From: BOG-908 sp965199235
GTDB taxonomy: Bacteria; Pseudomonadota; Alphaproteobacteria; Acetobacterales; Acetobacteraceae
Reading direction: 5' to 3'
DNA length: 64,000 nt
Assembly (NCBI GenBank): GCA_965199235.1
Contig: CBDAQU010000002.1
Location: forward strand, 682,001-746,000
The translations under genes and the position numbers were made by a program. Of this stretch, positions 58,202 to 64,000 are shown piece after piece. Position 1 is the stretch's first letter. Every line of letters starts with the position of its first letter. The notes under the pieces were generated by a model. The model worked only from the letters and a program-made list of their open reading frames with translations. It was not told the origin of the DNA and did no database searches.

Positions 58202-59746
58202 ATGTCCATTCACAGCACGCTGCCGGCCGACAACTGTCCGATCATCATCGGCGGCGGCCTTGCAGGCCTGATGGCCGCGCTTCACCTGGCGCCGGAGCCG
58301 GTACTGGTGCTGTCGCGCGCCCCGCTGGGCGAGCAGGCGGCCAGCGCCTGGGCGCAGGGCGGGCTGGCCGTCGCGATCGGGGCGGACGACAGCGTCGATC
58401 TTCATCTGGCCGACACGCTGGCCGCAGGCGACGGGCTGTGCGACGCGGCGGTGGCGCGCCGGATCGTGCAGGCCGGCCCCGCTTTGGTCGATGAACTGCT
58501 GGCGCTCGGCGCGCGGTTCGACCGGACTCCGGACGGCGCCGTCCGCCTCGGCCTCGAAGCCGGGCACGGGCGGCGGCGCATCGTGCATGCGGCCGGCGAC
58601 GGCAGCGGGCGCGAAATCCTGCGCACGGTCATCAGGGCGGTCCGGCGCACGCCGTCGATCACGGTGTGGGAAGGCCTATCGGCAACCCGGCTGGTGTTGC
58701 GCGACGCGGCGATTGCCGGCGTGCTGGCGCATGCGGCGGGCCAGGGAAGCCCGCGCGTGCTGCGCAGCAGCCGCGTGGTGATCGCGACCGGGGGCTTGGG
58801 CGGCCTGTACGAGCACACCACCAACCCGTCCGGCGCGTTGGGGCAGGGACTGATGCTGGCCGCCCGGGCCGGTGCGGCACTCGCCGATCTGGAGTTCGTG
58901 CAATTCCATCCGACGGCCTTGGATGTCGGGCTCGATCCGATGCCGCTGGTCAGCGAGGCGGTGCGCGGCGAGGGCGCCACCCTGATCGACGAGGCTGGCG
59001 TGCGGTTCATGCTGGGCCAGGGGCGGGCGGAGCTGGAGCCGCGCGACGTGGTCAGCCGGGCGGTGTGGGCGCGCATGCAGCAGGGACACCGCGTGTTCCT
59101 CGACGCGCGCGCGGCGCTCGGCACGCGCTTCGCCGCGCATTTTCCCGCCATCCACGCGGCCTGCGCCGCTGCCGGCATCGACCCGGCAATCGACCCCATA
59201 CCGATCCGTCCGGCCGCGCACTACCATATGGGCGGCATCGCGGTGGATGCGTATGGCCGGTCGACCGTACCGGGGCTGTGGGCGTGCGGCGAGGCCGCCT
59301 GCACAGGGCTCCACGGCGCCAACCGTCTGGCCAGCAACTCGCTGCTGGAGGCAGCAGTGACCGGCCGGATGGCGGCGGACGACATCGCAGGCACGCCCGC
59401 CAAGGCGGCCTTCCCGATCGCTGCCGTGACCGACCCCGCGGTGCACGATCCTGCGCCGGTGCGCGCCATCCTGTCGCAGCACGCCGGCGTGCTGCGCGAC
59501 GGCGCTGGCCTGCAGACCGCAATCGAGGCGCTTCTGCCGCTGGCCGACAAGAACGACCCGGCAGCGCTCGGGTTGATGATGGCGACGGCGATGCTGCAGC
59601 GGCAGGAGAGCCGCGGCGGGCATAGCCGGACGGATTTCCCGCGGGCGGCGGCGGCGGCGCGCACGACGACGACGCTCGGCCAAAGCCGGCACCAGGCAAG
59701 GGAGCTGCCGCGTCAGGGCGGGGCGTTGGCCAACCCCCGTTGCTGA
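58202..59746 (+). CDS. nadB: L-aspartate oxidase
   Basis: Flavoprotein that oxidises L-aspartate to iminoaspartate for NadA. The 514-residue product has the FAD-binding IIGGGLAGLMAALHL at about 15-29, LSRAPLGEQAASAWAQGGLA, the covalent-type region QFHPTALDVGLDPMPLVSEA, RPAAHYHMGGIAVDAYGRST, and GANRLASNSLLEAAVTGRMA. The last 60 residues are Ala/Arg/Thr-rich and poorly conserved. Overlaps nadC by 7 bp. Confidence 0.97.
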   Translation: MSIHSTLPADNCPIIIGGGLAGLMAALHLAPEPVLVLSRAPLGEQAASAWAQGGLAVAIGADDSVDLHLADTLAAGDGLCDAAVARRIVQAGPALVDELLALGARFDRTPDGAVRLGLEAGHGRRRIVHAAGDGSGREILRTVIRAVRRTPSITVWEGLSATRLVLRDAAIAGVLAHAAGQGSPRVLRSSRVVIATGGLGGLYEHTTNPSGALGQGLMLAARAGAALADLEFVQFHPTALDVGLDPMPLVSEAVRGEGATLIDEAGVRFMLGQGRAELEPRDVVSRAVWARMQQGHRVFLDARAALGTRFAAHFPAIHAACAAAGIDPAIDPIPIRPAAHYHMGGIAVDAYGRSTVPGLWACGEAACTGLHGANRLASNSLLEAAVTGRMAADDIAGTPAKAAFPIAAVTDPAVHDPAPVRAILSQHAGVLRDGAGLQTAIEALLPLADKNDPAALGLMMATAMLQRQESRGGHSRTDFPRAAAAARTTTTLGQSRHQARELPRQGGALANPRC

Positions 59747-60573
59747 GTTCCCTGAACCTGGAGCCGCTGGTTCGGGCGGCCCTGCTGGAGGATCTGGGTC
59801 GTGCAGGCGACATCACCTCCGACGCGTTGATCCCCTCCGAAGCGCAGGCGACGGCCCTGCTGGTTGCGCGCCAGCCAGGGATCGTGGCGGGCCTTGCGCT
59901 GGCGGAGATGGCGTTCCGCTCGGTGGATCCCGCGCTGCGCTTCACCGTCGCCGCCCCAGACGCCAGCCGAGTCGCGCCGGGCGACACCATCGCCCGCATA
60001 GAGGGGCCGGCGCGCGGCATCCTGACGGCAGAACGGGTGGCGCTCAATTTCCTCGGCCATCTCAGCGGTATCGCATCGGCCACGGCGAGCATCGCCCAGG
60101 CGATCGCTCACACGCGCGCCAGGGTTGCCTGCACGCGCAAGACAACACCCGGCCTGCGCGCGGTGGAGAAATACGCCGTGCGCTGCGGCGGCGGGGTAAA
60201 CCATCGTTTCGGCCTGGACGACGCCATGCTGATCAAGGACAACCATGTCGCGCTCGCCGGCGGCATCGCGCCAGCGCTCGCACGCGCACGCGCGCAGGCC
60301 GGCCACCTGGTGAAGATAGAGATCGAGGTGGACACTCTGGAACAGCTCGACGAGGTGCTGGCGATCGGTGCGGACGCCATCCTGCTCGACAACATGCGGC
60401 CGGACCAACTGAGCGAGGCAGTCCGCAGGGTCGCCGGCCGCGCGATCACCGAAGCCTCGGGCGGCATCACGCTGCAGACCGCGCCGGCAGTGGCCGAGAC
60501 CGGAGTCGACCTGCTGTCCGCCGGCTGGCTGACCCACAGCGCGGCGGTGCTCGACATCGGCCTGGATATCTGA
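59740..60573 (+). CDS. nadC: nicotinate-nucleotide pyrophosphorylase (carboxylating)
   Basis: Quinolinate phosphoribosyltransferase making nicotinate mononucleotide. In 277 residues: LLEDLGRAGDITSDALIPSE, ALNFLGHLSGIASATASI, TRKTTPGLRAVEKYAVRCGG, NHRFGLDDAMLIKDNHVAL, EIEVDTLEQLDEVLAIGADA, LLDNMRPDQLSEAV. Starts at TTG overlapping the nadB 3' end. Completes the de novo NAD pathway to NaMN. Confidence 0.97.
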   Translation: MLSSLNLEPLVRAALLEDLGRAGDITSDALIPSEAQATALLVARQPGIVAGLALAEMAFRSVDPALRFTVAAPDASRVAPGDTIARIEGPARGILTAERVALNFLGHLSGIASATASIAQAIAHTRARVACTRKTTPGLRAVEKYAVRCGGGVNHRFGLDDAMLIKDNHVALAGGIAPALARARAQAGHLVKIEIEVDTLEQLDEVLAIGADAILLDNMRPDQLSEAVRRVAGRAITEASGGITLQTAPAVAETGVDLLSAGWLTHSAAVLDIGLDI

Positions 60574-60620
60574 CGAGCAGGCTGACCGGCGCGGGCGTTT
60601 CCGCTATCACCGTTTTCGCA

Positions 60621-61229
60621 ATGCCCAACCTTCCAACCATGCTCACCCTGTCGCGGATCGCGGCCATCCCGGTGATGGTGGCGCTGGTGGCGCTACGCAC
60701 GCCGGTGGGCGACGTGGCGGCCTGCACGGCCTTCGGCCTGGCCGGGTTGACCGACTTCCTCGACGGCCGGATTGCGCGCCAACGAAAACTGCAATCCGAA
60801 CTGGGCCGTATGCTGGACCCGATCGCCGACAAGCTGCTGGTGGGCGCGACCCTGATGGTGCTCGCCGGACAGGGACGGCTGCCTGATCACGGCCTGTATC
60901 CGGCCATCGTCATACTGTGCCGCGAAATCCTGGTCAGCGGCCTGCGCGAGTACCTTGCAGGCCTATCGGTCGGCCTGCCCGTCACTCGGCTGGCCAAGTG
61001 GAAGACCGGCCTGCAGATGGCAGCGCTCGGCACGCTGCTGGCGGGCGATAGCGGGGCGGCCGTGCTGCATCTGGGCTTCCTGCCGGTCGGGTTGATCGGC
61101 ACCGCGATGCTGTGGGCCGCAGCCCTGCTCACTCTGGTCACCGGCTGGGACTACCTGATGGCGGGCATCCGGCACGTGGTGCCCTCGCTCGCGCAGCCGA
61201 TGACCGGTCCCGAACGAGCCCCGCGCTGA
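60621..61229 (+). CDS. pgsA: CDP-diacylglycerol-glycerol-3-phosphate 3-phosphatidyltransferase
   Basis: Integral membrane enzyme of the CDP-alcohol phosphatidyltransferase family making phosphatidylglycerol phosphate. In 202 residues: PNLPTMLTLSRIAAIPVMVA, and the catalytic D-G-x2-A-R-x8-G-x3-D-x3-D motif in DGRIARQRKLQSELGRMLD then PIADK. The C-terminal helix AALLTLVTGWDYL is typical. Its stop lies inside CTGA shared with mobB. Usually found after uvrC in this group; here uvrC is 45 kb away. Confidence 0.93.
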   Translation: MPNLPTMLTLSRIAAIPVMVALVALRTPVGDVAACTAFGLAGLTDFLDGRIARQRKLQSELGRMLDPIADKLLVGATLMVLAGQGRLPDHGLYPAIVILCREILVSGLREYLAGLSVGLPVTRLAKWKTGLQMAALGTLLAGDSGAAVLHLGFLPVGLIGTAMLWAAALLTLVTGWDYLMAGIRHVVPSLAQPMTGPERAPR

Positions 61230-61735
61230 AGCTGCTCGGGCTGGCCGGCTGGTCGGGCAGCGGCAAGACCACGCTGCTGACCAAACTGATACCGAAGCTG
61301 CGGGACGCTGGGCTGAGCGTGTCCACCATCAAGCACGCCCATCACGGCATGGACCTCGACGTGCCCGGCAAGGACAGCTTTCGCCATCGGGAGGCAGGTG
61401 CCGTCGAGGTGCTGGTGGTCGGCGGCCAGCGCTGGGCGCTGCTGCACGAGACGCCAGACGCACCTGCTGAGCTGGAGCACCTGGTGGCCAAGCTGGCGCC
61501 CGTCGACCTCGTGCTCGTGGAGGGGTTCAAGAACTACGGTTTCAAGAAGATCGAGGTGCACCGCCCGACGCTGGGCAAGCCGCCGATCTGGCCGGAGACG
61601 GCCGGCATCGTTGCGGTCGCAACCGACGACCCGGCGCTGCCCGGCTGTCCGCATCCGTTGCTCCCAATCAACGATCCGACGGCAATCGCAGCCTGGGTCG
61701 TCGCTTTCGTGGCCAGCAAGCCCACGGCGGCTTGA
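61226..61735 (+). CDS. mobB: molybdopterin-guanine dinucleotide biosynthesis adapter MobB
   Basis: P-loop GTP-binding adapter that assists MobA in attaching GMP to molybdopterin. In 169 residues: LGLAGWSGSGKTTLLTKLIP (Walker A), TIKHAHHGMDLDVPGKDSFR, LVLVEGFKNYGFKKIEVHRP. No ATG, GTG or TTG fits near the conserved N-terminus; the best start is CTG 61226 in CTGA overlapping the pgsA stop. ATG 61112 would add an unconserved 38 residues inside pgsA. Confidence 0.85.
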   Translation: MKLLGLAGWSGSGKTTLLTKLIPKLRDAGLSVSTIKHAHHGMDLDVPGKDSFRHREAGAVEVLVVGGQRWALLHETPDAPAELEHLVAKLAPVDLVLVEGFKNYGFKKIEVHRPTLGKPPIWPETAGIVAVATDDPALPGCPHPLLPINDPTAIAAWVVAFVASKPTAA

Positions 61736-61792
61736 GCGCGGCCCCGCCCGGGGGCATGGTGCGCGCGTTCTTGCCGGGGGGCCACCTTGTCT

Positions 61793-62362
61793 ATGCGGCG
61801 TATGGCGTTGCTCGCGACCACGATGATGCTCACGGGCTGCGCGGGCTCGGGCTTCTACTCCTATCTCGGCGACACCTTCACGCTGCCCTTCGGCGCCAAC
61901 CCGAACGCGGCGCACGGCAACAGCGAGACCGATGCGAAAGTCCACAGCCACGACATACAGGTGCCGCCGCCGATCCTATACGAGGCCGGCGACATCTGGC
62001 CCGAAGCGCCCAAGGCGCCGCCGACGCTGAAAGACCTGCAGATCCAGCAGAACCAGGAAATCGCACATGGCGGCGACGGCAGCAGCGGCGGTTACACGCC
62101 GTTGCAGCCTTTGCCGGAGCTGCCGGGCTACGAGGTGCCCCAGCAGCAGAACCATCCGCCACCGCCGGGCAGCAGTTTCCCGGGCGGCATCGTGCCGCTG
62201 CCAGGCGGGCGTCCGGGGATCATCACCGGCGGCGGCGGCGAGGTTCGGTCGCTGAACGGCCCGACCGGCAATGGCAGCATCGTCGTGCCGAACGGCAATG
62301 GCACCAGCACGGTCATCGGCCCCAACGGGTCGGTCAGCACGGTGCCTACCCCCGGCAAGTAG
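61793..62362 (+). CDS. Pro/Gly-rich lipoprotein of unknown function
   Basis: A 189-residue lipoprotein. Signal peptide MRRMALLATTMMLTGC with lipobox L-T-G-C (acylated Cys16). The mature part is low in secondary structure, with repeats of Pro-Gln and Gly-rich turns (VPQQQNHPPPPGSSFPGGIV, PGGRPGIITGGGG, GPTGNGSIVVPNGNG). This suggests a periplasmic spacer or surface tether. No family was recognised. ATG 61793 is preferred to a TTG two codons earlier. Confidence 0.6.
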   Translation: MRRMALLATTMMLTGCAGSGFYSYLGDTFTLPFGANPNAAHGNSETDAKVHSHDIQVPPPILYEAGDIWPEAPKAPPTLKDLQIQQNQEIAHGGDGSSGGYTPLQPLPELPGYEVPQQQNHPPPPGSSFPGGIVPLPGGRPGIITGGGGEVRSLNGPTGNGSIVVPNGNGTSTVIGPNGSVSTVPTPGK

Positions 62363-62401
62363 GCGGCGTGCGGGCGCCGGACTGCCAAAGCGCAGCCTGG
62401 C

Positions 62402-62791
62402 CTAAGCGCTGTGCTCCTTGAGGTCCTCCAGCTCGCAATGCATGAGCGCGGCCATGTGGCTGGCATTCAGCACCACGCTCGGCGCGCGGCCGGCCTGCAG
62501 CGCTTCCTGCCAGCGCGGCGCGCACAGGCACCAGCGGTCTCCAGGCTTCAGGCCGGCAAACCCGTACTCGGGGCGCGGCGTCGACAAATCGTTCCCCCGC
62601 TCCTGGCTGAAAGCCAGGAACTCGGCCGTCACGATCGCGCAAACGGTATGGCTGCCGACGTCGCCCGGCCCGGTCTCGCAACAACCCGACCGGGTGAAAC
62701 CCGTCATCGGGTCGACCGAGCAGGTCTCCAGGCGGCCGCCCAGCACGTTCTTGGCCGGGACCGGCGCGCCACCCGTGCTGTCCAGAGGCAT
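62402..62791 (-). CDS. DUF2237 family protein
   Basis: A 129-residue protein with the DUF2237 signature: NVLGGRLETCSVDPMTGFTR, GCCETGPGDVGSHTVCAIVT, the motif EFLAFSQERGNDLSTPRPEY, GLKPGDRWCLCAPRWQEALQ and VVLNASHMAAL. Cysteine-rich; function of the family unknown. ATG 62791 gives the usual length. Confidence 0.85.
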   Translation of the reverse strand: MPLDSTGGAPVPAKNVLGGRLETCSVDPMTGFTRSGCCETGPGDVGSHTVCAIVTAEFLAFSQERGNDLSTPRPEYGFAGLKPGDRWCLCAPRWQEALQAGRAPSVVLNASHMAALMHCELEDLKEHSA

Positions 62792-62814
62792 GTGCGCGTC
62801 TCCTGTTCGAGCAG

Positions 62815-63003
62815 TCAGTGTCTGAGGAGCAGGATCGCGGCCATCAACGCCAGCGCCACCCCCTGCAGCATAACGCGCGCGCGCATCAGGGCGTTCGACC
62901 GCCGCGGATCGCCGCCTTTCACCACCCCGACCATGCCGAGGCCCAGGACCACGACCACGCCTAGCATCGAGAGTGCCAGCAGGACAGCCAGGACTGTTAT
63001 CAT
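62815..63003 (-). CDS. HIG1-domain twin-transmembrane protein
   Basis: A 62-residue inner-membrane protein with two helices (VLAVLLALSMLGVVVVLGLG, LQGVALALMAAILLL) flanking the loop KGGDPRRSNALMRARVMLQG, the HIG1 signature. Bacterial and mitochondrial relatives stabilise respiratory complexes, including cytochrome c oxidase. Role here is inferred. It is divergent from the channel gene. Confidence 0.8.
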   Translation of the reverse strand: MITVLAVLLALSMLGVVVVLGLGMVGVVKGGDPRRSNALMRARVMLQGVALALMAAILLLRH

Positions 63004-63102
63004 TTCGCGCAGGTGGGTCGAGGCCCGCGATATGCACCCCCACCGGTGCACTTGGCGGCTATCAGGATTGCGCGCGCGCGCAGGACGTGCAGTTTTCCGC
63101 CC

Positions 63103-64000
63103 ATGAGAGTGCTGCTTTGTGCGCTGGTCCTGCTCTGCAGCGGCGCGGCCGCGCCGGCCTGGGCCCAGGCCGGCGCCTCGTTGCTGGCGCCGCCTGCCGC
63201 GAAGTCCGCGCCGGCCCCATCCTCGCCTGCCCTGTCGCCGGCCGAGACCAGGCAGATGCTGGACCTGCTGAACGACCCGCAGAAGCGCGCGGCCTTCACG
63301 GCCACGCTGGAAACCCTGTCCAAGGCAGCCAACGCGGCAAACCCGGCCAAGCCCGCCGATCCCGTCAAGCTCGCGCCGGGCAGCGTGGGCGAGCAGCTGG
63401 TCCGTGAGAGCACCACCTGGATGAGCGGCCTGTCCGGCCAGCTCGCCAACTTCAAACACGTGCTGGGCGACCTGCCCTCCGTCTGGCTGTTCACGCAGCG
63501 GACGATCGAGGACCCGGTGCTGCGGCGGCGCGCGTTCGACGCGGCTTGGCGGCTGGCCCTGATCCTGGCGCTTGCAGCGACGGTGGAATGGGGCAGCTGG
63601 CGGCTGCTGCGCCGGCCGGTGCGCGCCTTGGCCGCGCGCGCGCCGGATGCCTCGCCGTCGCCCCCCCCGATCTCGGCCGAACCGGTGAGCCCGCGCGTGC
63701 AGGCGGAGGTGCTCGCACGCGAGGCCGCCGTGCGCGGGCTGGCAGAACCGGCTTTGGCGTTAGTGTCGGCCGACCCAGGCGAGCAGCCGCAATCGGCCAC
63801 GCAGCCCGATTTCCTGTCGGAGTCCGTCGCCGCGCCGTCCCGGGTCGAGAAGGAAGTGCAGCACGTGCTGCGCCACCGCCGTTTCGCCCGCACGATCAGG
63901 ACTCTTACTCGGCTGCCCTACGTGCTGCTGTGCTTCGTGCTCGATCTGGTGCCGCTCGGCCTTTTCGTCGGCGTCGGTGTCGCCGGCGCGGCGTTCGTCC
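63103..64000 (+). CDS. mechanosensitive ion channel (MscS-type), 5' part
   Basis: The frame is open from ATG 63103 to the window end (299 codons, no stop), so the gene continues beyond 64000. Signal peptide RVLLCALVLLCSGAAAPAWA, then a periplasmic helical region (AETRQMLDLLNDPQKRAAFT, LVRESTTWMSGLSGQLANFK, HVLGDLPSVWLFTQRTIED) as in the N-terminal part of large MscS/MscK homologues. One membrane helix (RLALILALAATVEWGSWRLL) and a second at the edge (LPYVLLCFVLDLVPLGLFVG) follow. The MscS pore domain itself would lie downstream and is not visible. Confidence 0.75.
   Translation, partial: MRVLLCALVLLCSGAAAPAWAQAGASLLAPPAAKSAPAPSSPALSPAETRQMLDLLNDPQKRAAFTATLETLSKAANAANPAKPADPVKLAPGSVGEQLVRESTTWMSGLSGQLANFKHVLGDLPSVWLFTQRTIEDPVLRRRAFDAAWRLALILALAATVEWGSWRLLRRPVRALAARAPDASPSPPPISAEPVSPRVQAEVLAREAAVRGLAEPALALVSADPGEQPQSATQPDFLSESVAAPSRVEKEVQHVLRHRRFARTIRTLTRLPYVLLCFVLDLVPLGLFVGVGVAGAAFV

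Noticed and set aside
1..64000. tRNA, rRNA, tmRNA or 4.5S RNA genes
   Set aside because: No cloverleaf T-arm pattern or conserved rRNA blocks were noticed; a covariance-model search would be decisive but could not be run.
1..64000. Defence islands, toxin-antitoxin pairs or prophage
   Set aside because: Apart from the lone tail-spike-like gene and one IS630 remnant, no cas, restriction, TA or phage gene set was seen.

Overview
The window is high-GC, densely coding chromosomal DNA of an alphaproteobacterium. The best guess is Rhodospirillales/Acetobacteraceae. The supporting signs are the ffh-rpsP-rimM-trmD-rplS-leuCDB order, a NadQ-nadABC locus, a plant-type gshA, a Pseudomonas-type isocitrate lyase beside a ScfR/RamB-type regulator, and a chorismate-lyase-like protein. 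No rRNA, tRNA, CRISPR array or intact insertion sequence was seen. The placement is inference from gene content; no similarity search was run.

Layout. 0-7 kb: isocitrate lyase and its divergent ScfR/RamB-type regulator, then a fatty-acyl-AMP-ligase gene divergent from an orphan acyl carrier protein, then a TPR protein with a papain-like C-terminal domain. 7-15 kb: gshA and rsmE (minus), then ubiA with a METTL20-like methyltransferase, a lone GIY-YIG-type protein, DedA, a small secreted protein, a cytochrome P450, a catalytically broken SDR-like protein and folB (plus). 15-19.9 kb: uvrC, rodA, a DUF3293 protein, a chorismate-lyase-like protein and an orphan histidine-kinase DHp-like membrane protein. 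20-23.6 kb: the conserved rpmH-rnpA-yidD-yidC-engB operon behind a good sigma70-type promoter. 23.6-32.6 kb (minus): a 969-residue tail-spike-like protein and the tamA-tamB pair. 33-45 kb: a DHA2 MFS exporter, a disordered protein, a PhoR-like kinase, LppC/LpoA-like lipoprotein, rsmI, a Tat-exported alpha/alpha-barrel-like protein, a PAP2 phosphatase, ornithine-type decarboxylase, BrkB, RlpA and an AmpG-like permease. 45-52.3 kb (minus): an IS630 remnant, leuB-leuD-leuC, rplS-trmD-rimM-rpsP and ffh. 52.5-57 kb: a beta-propeller protein and TetR regulator divergent from a membrane protein and an MDR oxidoreductase. 56.2-61.7 kb: nadQ, nadA-nadB-nadC, pgsA and mobB. 61.8-64 kb: a lipoprotein, DUF2237, a HIG1-type membrane protein, and the start of an MscS-type channel that runs off the window.

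How the genes work together. Several blocks are complete functional units: NAD synthesis with its regulator and two palindromic operators, three of four leucine-branch enzymes, the ribosome/SRP operon, the YidC membrane-insertion operon, and the TamAB outer-membrane assembly pair. Many adjacent genes are linked by 4-nt stop/start overlaps (ATGA, GTGA, TTGA and apparently CTGA).

The least explained material is intergenic. Three families of structured dispersed repeats (called E, F and R here) recur in both orientations. One copy of F (about 110 bp) sits inside a copy of E, and the uninterrupted site can be read directly from another E copy. F copies abut the stop codons of tamB and rsmI, and two of the families show compensatory base changes in their stems.
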